Shown one piece after another: positions 1 through 5,421 of a DNA stretch of 6,082 bases. Position numbers and translations under genes: made by a program. Every line of letters begins with the position of its first letter. Positions within the stretch are counted from its first letter, which is position 1. Source of the stretch: Candidatus Zhuqueibacterota bacterium (GTDB lineage Bacteria > KSB1 > UBA2214). The DNA is taken from contig JAKJDB010000184.1 in the NCBI GenBank assembly GCA_022706175.1, positions 1 to 6,082 on the forward strand. The letters run 5' to 3'. A model generated the notes under the pieces. It was not told where the DNA came from. It did not search any database and was given only the letters and a program-made list of their open reading frames with translations.

Positions 1-130
1 TATGTGTGGATTTTCTTCACTTCGCATGGCACCGGCCGGCCACATCCTACATCCATCGCAGAAATAATCCTCGAGCTTTTTATGTTATTCATGGTCGAAT
101 GGTTATAGGATAAAGGATGGACGGGTTCTT
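1..130. other. Non-coding leader upstream of the TonB-dependent receptor
   Basis: No convincing gene is seen here. The short open stretches that enter from the left edge resemble nothing recognisable and end before the receptor start. The only signal is a purine-rich AAAGGA at 112-117, a possible ribosome binding site for the ATG at 131, although its 13-base spacing is longer than usual. I could not pick a promoter with confidence. Confidence 0.5.
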
Positions 131-2416
131 ATGAGAAGGATTGGAATTTTATTAACCGTGATTTTTCTGGCAGGAGGCCGGCCGATGGCCGGTGCAGAGA
201 CAACCCGTTTCGGAAAAATCACCGGACATGTGTTCGATGCCGCCACCCGCGAGCCTCTGATCGGCGCCAACATACAGGTCGTCGGAACGGTTTTAGGCGC
301 TGTCTCCCGGCCCGACGGAGCCTTCACCATAGATCGTGTGCCGGAGGGCACCTGGGCTCTGCGAGTGACCATGGTTGGATATAAAGCCATCATCGAAGCG
401 GATTTGGTGGTGAATTCGGTCAAACCTCTGGATATCAAATTCGGCTTGAACCAGACGGTTTTGCAGGGAAGCAGCGTAACGGTCAAGCCGAATTATTTCG
501 AAGCCGTCAGCGACAAGCCGCTCAGCGTGCAGACCCAGACTTACGCCGAGCTGCGGCGGCTGCCCGGAGGGCTTGAAGATGTGGTGCGCGCCATCTCCAT
601 TTTGCCGGGTGTGGCCCAGGCCCAGAACGGACGCAATGACCTCATCGTACGCGGCGGAGCGCCTTCGGAAAACCTGTACGTGGTCGATGGCATCGAGGTG
701 CCGAACATCAACCATTTCGGCACTCAGGGCGCCACGGGCGGCCCGCTCAGCTTTGTTAATCTGGACTATGTGGCCAGCACCACTTTTTCCACCGGCGGTT
801 TCGGCGTGCGCTACGGCGATCGTCTGTCATCGGTCACCGCGATCGAACTGAAAGAGGGCCGTGAGGACCGCTGGGGCGGAAAGGCGACGGTGTCCGCCTC
901 CCAATTCGGCCTCAATCTCGAGGGTCCGTTGAATGAAAAGGGCACGCTGGTTTTTTCCGCCAGACGCAGTTATCTCGACTTTATCTTCAAGGCGGCCGGC
1001 TTTGCCTTTGTGCCGGAATATTGGGATTTTCTCATCAAGAGTGAATACCAACTCAGTCCCCGCGATCAGCTCTCATTCACCGCACTGTCCGCCATCGATG
1101 ACGTCAAACTCTTTAATGACACGGCGGAAAAACGTTATGACAATTCACGGGTCATCGCCAGCGATCAGTACCAGGCGGTGGCCGGATTGACCTGGAGACG
1201 ATTGTACCGGTCAGGCTATTCCACGGTTACGCTGAGCAACAACCGCTATCGCTATGATCTGGTCCAGTCCGACACTCTGAAGAATCCCATCTTCAAGAAC
1301 AACTCCCTGGAGCGCGAGACCCTGTTGACCGCCAATCTGGTCTGGAAGCCGGCTAAACAGACGGAGACGACTATCGGCGTTCAGGCGCGCGCGGTCCTGT
1401 TCGACAGCGAAGTTAAACTGCCGTTGATCGCCACTCCCTATGGCGGCGCCCTGGAGGCGGATGCGCTGCTGGATACCACGGCGGTCAAGGCGGCCGCCTG
1501 GCTGCAGCTGGTGCAAAAGATCGGACCTTTTTCCCTGACGGCAGGGGGGCGACTGGATTATTTCAATCTGATCGATCAGGGCACGGCTTTTTCCCCGCGC
1601 TTGACCGTAGAGTATGCCTGGACGGCTCTGACCAAGTTCAGCGTCAGCGCCGGCCGCTATCACCAGGCGCCGGCCTACATCTGGCTGGTCGCCGATCCAC
1701 AGAATCGCACGTTACGGCAGATGCAAGTGGATCAGTACATTCTCGGCGTGCAGCAAATTTTAAAAGACGATGTGAAACTCAATCTGGAGGGGTATTATAA
1801 AGAGTACTCCCGCTATCCCGCCAGCCTGCTTCAGCCCTGGCTGGTGATGGCCAACACCGGCGCGGGCTTTGGCGGTTCGGAGGATGGTTTTGCTTCGTTC
1901 GGTCTGGAACCCCTGGCAAGCCGGGGTTCAGGCTGGGCGCGCGGCCTCGAGTTGTTTCTGCAAAAGCGCATGGCCGAGGTGCCGCACTATGCGCTGCTCA
2001 GTATCAGCTATAATGAGTCCAAATTCAGGGGACTCGACGGCGTCCTGCGTCCGAGCAGCTTTGATCAGCGCTGGATCATCAACTTTGGCGGCGGCTACAT
2101 ACCCAACAACCGCTGGGAGTTCAGCGCCAAATTTCGTCTGGCTACGGGACGCCCCTATACGCCGTTTGATGCGAACTATAACAAGCTGGCAGAGCTGTAC
2201 AACACTCGGCGCATCGGCGTAAACCACTCGCTCGATCTGCGCGTGGATCGGCGCTGGAGCGCCGGTAAAATGTACCTCATCACCTATGTAGATGTCCAGA
2301 ACGTCTACAACCGTCCCTTTAATGACATTCCGCGCTGGAACAGTTACAAGCAGGAATTGGACTCCACTTCCAGCATCGGCCTATTGCCCTCCATCGGCCT
2401 CAGCGCCGAGTTTTAG
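131..2416 (+). CDS. TonB-dependent outer-membrane receptor with carboxypeptidase-regulatory-like N-terminal domain
   Basis: This is a 761-residue outer-membrane beta-barrel receptor that would import a ligand using energy from TonB-ExbB-ExbD. Residues 1-22 look like a signal peptide: Arg-Arg, a hydrophobic ILLTVIFLAGG core, then an AGA cleavage site before ETT. Residues about 28-105 form a carboxypeptidase-regulatory-like beta-sandwich (ITGHVFDAATREPLIGANI, then a DGAF turn, then VGYK). The plug spans about 130-245 and includes LPGGLEDVVRAISILPGV, RGGAPSENLYVVDGIEVPNINHF and GGFGVRYGDRLSS. The rest is amphipathic strand sequence that ends in a terminal Phe (SIGLSAEF), as expected for BAM-assembled barrels. 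The ATG at 131 is chosen because the signal peptide begins there; the AAAGGA at 112-117 is distant. Length and domain order suit the family. No SusD-like lipoprotein or transporter gene is adjacent, so the ligand cannot be assigned. The family call is firm; the substrate is unknown. Confidence 0.93.
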   Translation: MRRIGILLTVIFLAGGRPMAGAETTRFGKITGHVFDAATREPLIGANIQVVGTVLGAVSRPDGAFTIDRVPEGTWALRVTMVGYKAIIEADLVVNSVKPLDIKFGLNQTVLQGSSVTVKPNYFEAVSDKPLSVQTQTYAELRRLPGGLEDVVRAISILPGVAQAQNGRNDLIVRGGAPSENLYVVDGIEVPNINHFGTQGATGGPLSFVNLDYVASTTFSTGGFGVRYGDRLSSVTAIELKEGREDRWGGKATVSASQFGLNLEGPLNEKGTLVFSARRSYLDFIFKAAGFAFVPEYWDFLIKSEYQLSPRDQLSFTALSAIDDVKLFNDTAEKRYDNSRVIASDQYQAVAGLTWRRLYRSGYSTVTLSNNRYRYDLVQSDTLKNPIFKNNSLERETLLTANLVWKPAKQTETTIGVQARAVLFDSEVKLPLIATPYGGALEADALLDTTAVKAAAWLQLVQKIGPFSLTAGGRLDYFNLIDQGTAFSPRLTVEYAWTALTKFSVSAGRYHQAPAYIWLVADPQNRTLRQMQVDQYILGVQQILKDDVKLNLEGYYKEYSRYPASLLQPWLVMANTGAGFGGSEDGFASFGLEPLASRGSGWARGLELFLQKRMAEVPHYALLSISYNESKFRGLDGVLRPSSFDQRWIINFGGGYIPNNRWEFSAKFRLATGRPYTPFDANYNKLAELYNTRRIGVNHSLDLRVDRRWSAGKMYLITYVDVQNVYNRPFNDIPRWNSYKQELDSTSSIGLLPSIGLSAEF

Positions 2417-2426
2417 CCTTGGTTCA

Positions 2427-2450
2427 CCGGGCTGCATCGCTGCGGCCCGG
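2427..2450. terminator. Hairpin between convergent genes, possible bidirectional terminator
   Basis: Arms CCGGGCTGCA and TGCGGCCCGG enclose a TCGC tetraloop, giving a 10-bp stem with one T-G wobble. It starts 10 bases after the receptor stop and lies between the stops of two convergent genes, the usual place for a shared terminator. On the + strand it is followed by a pyrimidine-rich but interrupted run (CTTCCCCTTTTC). On the minus strand no T-run follows. It is therefore not a textbook Rho-independent terminator, and may instead only stabilise transcript ends. Confidence 0.45.
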
Positions 2451-2471
2451 CGAATCTTCCCCTTTTCATCC

Positions 2472-3374
2472 TTATTCCGTTTTGGCAAGAACCACCGGAA
2501 CCGCAGTGGCGAGGTCCGGCTGGTCGAATAGAAAGCCGCCGGCGAGCAGTTTCGCCGGAAGAGCGCGGGCACTGCTCAGCAGCATCTCCTGCGCCATGGC
2601 GCCCATGGCCAAACGAAGCGCGAAGGCCGGCACCGCGAACACCGCAGGCCGGTGCAGGCCCTGCGCCAGCATGCGGGTAAGGACCGCATTGCTCACCGGC
2701 TGCGGGGCGGTGAGGTTCACCGGTCCTGCAAGGTCCGGGTGAAGCAAAAGATAGGCGATGGCGCGGTGTACATCGTGTGCGGTGATCCAGCTCCAGTATT
2801 GCCTTCCATGGCCCAGCTTGCCGCCAAGCCCGCAGCGCAGCAACGGCAGCAGTCTGGCCAGCGCGCCGCCGCCAGAATCAAGAATGATGCCGAACCGGCT
2901 GTGTATCAGACGGATTCCGGCCTTCGCAGCCGGTTGCGCGGCGTTCTCCCACTCGACGCACACATCGGCCAAAAATCCTTCTCCCGGACCAGCAGACTCA
3001 TCCAACACAGCATCGCCCCGGTCTCCGTAATAACCCACGGCCGAGGCGCTGATGAACACTTTCGGCGGCCGCTGTAAATTCGCCAGACAGCGGCTCAACA
3101 GCAGGGTGCCCTTTTTCCGGCTGGATAAAATTCGGGCTTTTTTTGCAGCGGTCCAGTAGCCGGACAGATTCTCGCCCGCCAGATGAATGACGCCGTCCAT
3201 GCCCTCCAGAGCGCTGCCGTCAATCTGATTTTCATCCGGATTCCAAAAGATCTCATTTTGCGCATTCAACGCAGCGCGCCGAACCAGCGCATGGATTTCA
3301 TGTCCCTGCTGCGCAAGATGGCGTTTGAGACCGTTACCGACAAATCCACTGGCGCCGGATAGGACTAGTTTCAT
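2472..3374 (-). CDS. TIGR01777/SDR39U1-family NAD(P)-binding epimerase-like protein
   Basis: This 300-residue cytoplasmic protein belongs to the atypical short-chain dehydrogenase family that includes E. coli YfcH and eukaryotic SDR39U1. The N-terminal Rossmann motif GASGFVG lies at 7-13. HLAGENL at 64-70 and SASAVGYYGDRGD at 109-121 are family hallmarks, as is GHGRQYWSWITAHDV at 188-202. The C-terminal 50 or so residues (PAFALRLAMGAMAQEMLLSSARALPAKLLAGGFLF) match the DUF1731 segment that closes these proteins. A classical YxxxK catalytic pair is not evident around Tyr115/Tyr116, so enzymatic activity is uncertain. Members are annotated as nucleoside-diphosphate-sugar epimerases by homology, but the true substrate is generally unknown. 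The start is secure: AAAGGAGG lies 8 bases upstream, at 3383-3390. The length is normal. The regulator gene upstream is on the same strand with an 82-base gap after the short ORF, so read-through is possible. Confidence 0.92.
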   Translation of the reverse strand: MKLVLSGASGFVGNGLKRHLAQQGHEIHALVRRAALNAQNEIFWNPDENQIDGSALEGMDGVIHLAGENLSGYWTAAKKARILSSRKKGTLLLSRCLANLQRPPKVFISASAVGYYGDRGDAVLDESAGPGEGFLADVCVEWENAAQPAAKAGIRLIHSRFGIILDSGGGALARLLPLLRCGLGGKLGHGRQYWSWITAHDVHRAIAYLLLHPDLAGPVNLTAPQPVSNAVLTRMLAQGLHRPAVFAVPAFALRLAMGAMAQEMLLSSARALPAKLLAGGFLFDQPDLATAVPVVLAKTE

Positions 3375-3382
3375 GGTGCAGA

Positions 3383-3390
3383 CCTCCTTT
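3383..3390 (-). promoter_or_regulatory. Strong Shine-Dalgarno site of the epimerase-like gene
   Basis: On the minus strand this reads AAAGGAGG, a near-perfect anti-16S match, with 8 bases to the ATG whose first base is at 3374. It fixes the start and implies efficient translation. Confidence 0.85.
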
Positions 3391-3400
3391 AAAAAGTAAT

Positions 3401-3427
3401 GCCGCCGGTAAGCCGCGGCCTTGCCGC
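3401..3427 (-). promoter_or_regulatory. Leader with two mutually exclusive small hairpins
   Basis: The central GCGGC (3415-3419 on the + strand) can pair with GCCGC at 3401-3405 or with GCCGC at 3423-3427, but not both. In the minus-strand transcript this lies about 10 bases upstream of the epimerase Shine-Dalgarno site. The stems are only 5 bp and GC-rich, so chance is a realistic explanation. No known riboswitch is recognised. Confidence 0.2.
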
Positions 3428-3456
3428 ATCATTCGAGTCAGGGTGAGAGGCTGTAA

Positions 3457-3531
3457 TCAAGCCGCATGCTCCTGCTTTTGGCCTGGCAAAAGAAGCGCGA
3501 TGCCGCTCAACAGATTTCTCCTGTTTTTCAT
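3457..3531 (-). CDS. Candidate 24-residue ORF translationally coupled to the XRE regulator
   Basis: The ORF reads MKNRRNLLSGIALLLPGQKQEHAA and then TGA. Its ATG overlaps the regulator's stop codon by one base (TGATG), and GGGAGG lies 4 bases upstream, inside the last codons of the regulator; both favour translation by coupling. The N-terminus is basic (KNRR) and followed by a short hydrophobic stretch (LLSGIALLL), like the start of a small membrane protein or a truncated signal anchor. Small XRE regulators of this class are often followed by a small membrane-protein gene, so this may be a decayed remnant of one, or a genuine microprotein. The other frames downstream show no continuation of a membrane protein. 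I do not recognise it, and such short ORFs often arise by chance. Confidence 0.35.
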   Translation of the reverse strand: MKNRRNLLSGIALLLPGQKQEHAA

Positions 3532-3743
3532 CACGCCTCCCAATCTTGTTTTTCCACAACAAAAAGATCTTCGACCCGGACGTTCAGCACCTGGCCGAGT
3601 TTGAGCGCCAGCCGGACAGATGGATTGAACGCCCCCTTTTCAATCGCAATGATGGTCTGGCGGCTCACTTGAACGCGTTCCGCCAGTTCCTGCTGCGTCA
3701 ACTCACCAGCCAGAAATCGATATTTTCGCAGATGATTGATCAT
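3531..3743 (-). CDS. Small XRE-family helix-turn-helix transcriptional regulator
   Basis: This 70-residue DNA-binding protein consists almost entirely of one Cro/CI-type helix-turn-helix domain. Residues 16-24 (TQQELAERV) are the first helix of the motif and 27-37 (SRQTIIAIEKG) contain the recognition helix. NPSVRLALKLGQVLNVRVEDLF (40-61) completes the five-helix fold. This is the compact class of stand-alone regulators (Pfam HTH_3-like, about 65-75 residues) that usually repress their own operon. The ATG at 3743 is preferred because the homologous region starts there and a GAGG lies about 6 bases upstream. A GTG at 3782 would add 13 residues (MNRWANNAWIEAC) unlike the family. The stop overlaps the next short ORF. 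The AT-rich upstream region is full of inverted repeats that could be its operators. Its target and any signal are unknown. Confidence 0.9.
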   Translation of the reverse strand: MINHLRKYRFLAGELTQQELAERVQVSRQTIIAIEKGAFNPSVRLALKLGQVLNVRVEDLFVVEKQDWEA

Positions 3744-3819
3744 GCACGCCTCGATCCACGCGTTATTAGCCCAGCGGTTCACAGGTTTTGTTCAGCCGGC
3801 ATAAGAAATGTCATTTTTT

Positions 3820-3836
3820 GCTTACTTAATGTAAGC
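3820..3836. promoter_or_regulatory. Inverted repeat GCTTAC-N5-GTAAGC, candidate operator
   Basis: Perfect 6-bp arms GCTTAC and GTAAGC flank TTAAT. The repeat spans the predicted -10 element of the XRE gene promoter, where a bound repressor would block transcription. A second dyad shares its right arm: ATGTAA (3829-3834), 8 bases, TTACAT (3843-3848). The binding protein is inferred to be the adjacent XRE regulator. Confidence 0.45.
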
Positions 3837-3856
3837 TATTATTTACATATTATCAA
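3828..3856 (-). promoter_or_regulatory. Candidate promoter of the XRE regulator gene
   Basis: On the minus strand, TTGATA (+ strand 3851-3856) and TACATT (3828-3833) are separated by 17 bases, a reasonable sigma-70-like pair. Transcription would start near 3821 and leave a leader of about 78 bases before the ATG at 3743. An alternative pair, TTGTAC (3865-3870) and TGTAAA (3842-3847), also has 17-base spacing. The region is AT-rich, so such matches arise easily by chance. Confidence 0.35.
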
Positions 3857-3862
3857 CTATTA

Positions 3863-3888
3863 TTGTACAAATGTGGGTAAATTTTACC
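3863..3888. promoter_or_regulatory. Two further palindromes upstream of the XRE gene
   Basis: TTGTACAA (3863-3870) is a perfect 8-base palindrome. GGTAAA and TTTACC (3876-3881 and 3883-3888) form a 13-base dyad around a single T. The second contains the same GTAA/TTAC core as the dyads at 3820-3848, so together they may form a multi-site operator. This is visible symmetry only; binding is inferred. Confidence 0.35.
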
Positions 3889-3964
3889 AGCTGAAACGCG
3901 ATCACAGCGACATAGAGAGAGGGAACCATTCATGATCCGGAAAGGAATGCCTGCTAAAAAACGC

Positions 3965-3993
3965 TTGCATTTCGCGGGAATAATTGATAAAAT
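3965..3993 (+). promoter_or_regulatory. Candidate promoter of tRNA-Gly
   Basis: TTGCAT at 3965-3970 and TAAAAT at 3988-3993 are 17 bases apart. Transcription would begin near 4000 and leave a 5' leader of about 15 bases for RNase P to remove. The -10 matches the sigma-70 consensus at 5 of 6 positions, the -35 at 3 of 6. TATATT at 4006-4011 is too close to the mature 5' end to serve as the -10. Confidence 0.45.
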
Positions 3994-4014
3994 TACCAGA
4001 CCTGTTATATTGAT

Positions 4015-4086
4015 GCGGGAGTAGTTCAGCGGTAGAACGCAAGCTTCCCAAGCTTGATGTCGCGGGTTCGATCCCCGTCTCCCGCT
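4015..4086 (+). tRNA. tRNA-Gly, anticodon CCC
   Basis: The sequence folds into a complete cloverleaf. The acceptor stem is GCGGGAG with CTCCCGC (7 bp). The D arm is GTTC with GAAC around AGCGGTA. The anticodon stem is CAAGC with GCTTG around TTCCCAA, which places CCC at 4047-4049 (reads GGG). The variable loop is ATGTC. The T arm is GCGGG with CCCGT around TTCGATC. The discriminator base is T (U in the RNA), as in many bacterial tRNA-Gly. CCA is not encoded, so it must be added by a nucleotidyltransferase. The gene stands alone, with a nearby candidate promoter and its own terminator. Confidence 0.96.
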
Positions 4087-4094
4087 CGAGATAC

Positions 4095-4129
4095 AGCCTC
4101 TTCCTTGTTTGGAAAGAGGCTTTTTTTTT
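4095..4129 (+). terminator. Rho-independent terminator of tRNA-Gly
   Basis: Arms AGCCTCTTCC (4095-4104) and GGAAAGAGGCT (4111-4121) pair with one bulged A around a TTGTTT loop, followed directly by eight more T residues (nine in the full run from 4121). This is a textbook intrinsic terminator 9 bases after the tRNA, and it separates the tRNA from the yqhD gene downstream. Confidence 0.9.
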
Positions 4130-4132
4130 GCT

Positions 4133-4148
4133 GCCGGCTTGTGCCGGC
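4133..4148. other. Small GCCGGC hairpin after the terminator
   Basis: Two copies of the palindromic hexamer GCCGGC (4133-4138 and 4143-4148) are separated by TTGT and can form a 6-bp stem with a 4-base loop. It lies just after the terminator T-run, between that terminator and the candidate yqhD promoter. No function is assigned; it may be a backup terminator element or chance. Confidence 0.25.
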
Positions 4149-4161
4149 CATAGAATACTTC

Positions 4162-4192
4162 TTGGCATTCAAGGATGAATTTTGTACTTTTT
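4162..4192 (+). promoter_or_regulatory. Candidate promoter of the yqhD-manA operon
   Basis: TTGGCA at 4162-4167 matches the -35 consensus at 5 of 6 positions, and 17 bases later comes TACTTTTT (4185-4192). That element is a poor sigma-70 -10 but fits the TAnnTTTG motif of Bacteroidota promoters at 7 of 8 positions. Transcription would start about 40 bases before the GTG at 4239. It is the only reasonable candidate between the tRNA terminator and the gene. Confidence 0.35.
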
Positions 4193-4238
4193 CTCCTGTT
4201 CTGCATGGATCATGCTGTGCGCTCATGTGGGAGGTTTT

Positions 4239-5411
4239 GTGAAAAATTTTACCTTTTATAATCCAGTCAAAATTGTTTTCGGCAAAGGGTCGATCAGTCA
4301 ATTGCGCAGTCTGGCGCCGGCTTCGGCGAACCTGCTGCTCACCTATGGCGGCGGATCGATTAAACGGAACGGCGTCTATGATCAAGTTCTGGCGGCGTTG
4401 CAGGTAAAGCGGGTGATCGAGTTCGGCGGCATCGAGCCCAATCCCAAATATGAGACGTTGCTGGCCGCGGTCGAGGTGGTAAAAAAGGAAAAGATCGATT
4501 TTCTTTTGAGCGTGGGCGGCGGATCGGTCCTTGACGGAACCAAATTTATCGCTGCGGCCGCTTATTTTTCCGGCGCTGATCCTTGGGAGATCCTGGCCAA
4601 ACACCGACGGCTGCAGCAGGCCGTGCCGCTGGGTGCGGTGTTAACCCTGCCCGCCACCGGCTCGGAGATGAATAATTTCGCCGTGATCTCCCGGGCTGCG
4701 ACGCAGGAGAAATTGGCCTTTGCCAGTTCGCAGGTCTTTCCGCGGTTTTCCATTCTGGATCCGGAAACCACCCGGTCGCTGGATGCGCGTCAGACGGCTA
4801 ACGGTGTGGTGGATGCCTTTGCCCATGTGCTGGAGCAATACATGACCGTTCCGTTGGATGCGCCGCTGCAGGATCGGCAGGCGGAGGCCATTCTGCTGAC
4901 GCTGATCCAGGAAGGGCCGCGGGTGATGGCTGATCCGAATGATTACGACGGCCGTGCCAACATCATGTGGTGCGCGTGTCAGGCGCTCAACGGCCTCATC
5001 GGTTGCGGCATTGTGCAGGACTGGGCGACGCACGCGATCGGCCATGAGTTGACGGCGTTCTACGGTCTCGACCACGCTCAGTCGCTGGCGGTGGTGTTCC
5101 CGGCGTTGCTGCGCCATGAACGGGAAAGGAAAGCGGCCAAGCTCCTGCAATACGGCGAGCGTATTTTCGGCATCAGCGAAGGAATCGCAGCGCAGCGCAT
5201 CGAGCAAGCTATCGACCGGACCGAGCGATTTTTCCGCTCTCTCGGCGTGGGCACGCGCCTGTCGGACTATGGCATTCAGGCGCAAGGTCTGGAACGCATC
5301 GGCCGCCGCATCTCGGAACGGGACGGAAAAATCGGCGAGCACCAGGCCATTGGTCAAAAAGAGATCGACGAAATTTTATTCAGTGCGCTGAATCAAGATG
5401 ACCAAAAGTAA
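4239..5411 (+). CDS. yqhD: YqhD-type NADPH-dependent iron-family alcohol dehydrogenase / aldehyde reductase
   Basis: This 390-residue cytoplasmic enzyme of the iron-containing (type III) alcohol dehydrogenase family closely follows E. coli YqhD along its whole length. By family knowledge, YqhD reduces short-chain and reactive aldehydes such as glyoxal, butanal and acrolein with NADPH and helps protect against lipid-peroxidation aldehydes. GGGS at 37-40 is the YqhD NADP-phosphate motif, and Lys158 matches its cofactor-contacting lysine. GGGSVLDGTKFIAAAA (93-108) is the second nucleotide-binding stretch. Metal ligands are Asp192, His196, His265 and His279, each exactly two residues before the YqhD ligands. 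The start is the GTG at 4239, where the family N-terminus (MKNFTFYNPVKIVFGKG) begins; GGGAGG lies 4 bases upstream. A longer reading from a TTG at 4182 adds 19 unlike residues. A manA-like gene follows closely, probably in one operon. Zn rather than Fe in the site, and the true substrate, cannot be told from sequence. Confidence 0.94.
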   Translation: MKNFTFYNPVKIVFGKGSISQLRSLAPASANLLLTYGGGSIKRNGVYDQVLAALQVKRVIEFGGIEPNPKYETLLAAVEVVKKEKIDFLLSVGGGSVLDGTKFIAAAAYFSGADPWEILAKHRRLQQAVPLGAVLTLPATGSEMNNFAVISRAATQEKLAFASSQVFPRFSILDPETTRSLDARQTANGVVDAFAHVLEQYMTVPLDAPLQDRQAEAILLTLIQEGPRVMADPNDYDGRANIMWCACQALNGLIGCGIVQDWATHAIGHELTAFYGLDHAQSLAVVFPALLRHERERKAAKLLQYGERIFGISEGIAAQRIEQAIDRTERFFRSLGVGTRLSDYGIQAQGLERIGRRISERDGKIGEHQAIGQKEIDEILFSALNQDDQK

Positions 5412-5421
5412 CGAGCGGATC

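Noticed and set aside
34..183. Two GGCCGGCC octamers at 34-41 and 176-183 as a possible repeat or recombination site
   Set aside because: The flanks do not match, one copy is inside the signal-peptide coding region, and such palindromes are expected occasionally in GC-rich DNA.
1211..1663. 150-codon minus-strand open frame within the TonB receptor gene
   Set aside because: Shadow of the receptor reading frame, with no recognisable domain and no ribosome binding site of note.
3744..3782. Longer GTG start for the XRE regulator
   Set aside because: The 13 additional residues are unlike the family, and the ATG at 3743 has a nearby GAGG.
4015..4130. tRNA-Gly as an integration site for a mobile element
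   Set aside because: No duplicate of the tRNA 3' end is visible in the window, and no integrase gene is nearby.
4182..4238. Upstream TTG-started extension of the YqhD protein
   Set aside because: The 19 added residues do not resemble the family, while the GTG at 4239 has GGGAGG just upstream and begins exactly at the conserved N-terminus.
3853..4604. Minus-strand open frames across the tRNA, with peptides such as ETGIEPATSSLGSLRSTAELL and GDGDRTRDIKLGKLAFYR
   Set aside because: These are antisense translations of the tRNA-Gly gene. The same peptide wording appears in many mis-annotated 'hypothetical proteins' from tRNA loci. The tRNA fold is complete, so they are not real genes.
4641..5357. 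238-codon minus-strand open frame opposite yqhD
   Set aside because: It lies entirely inside a well-supported gene, has no family motifs, and its composition (rich in Arg, Gln and His) is typical of an antisense shadow.
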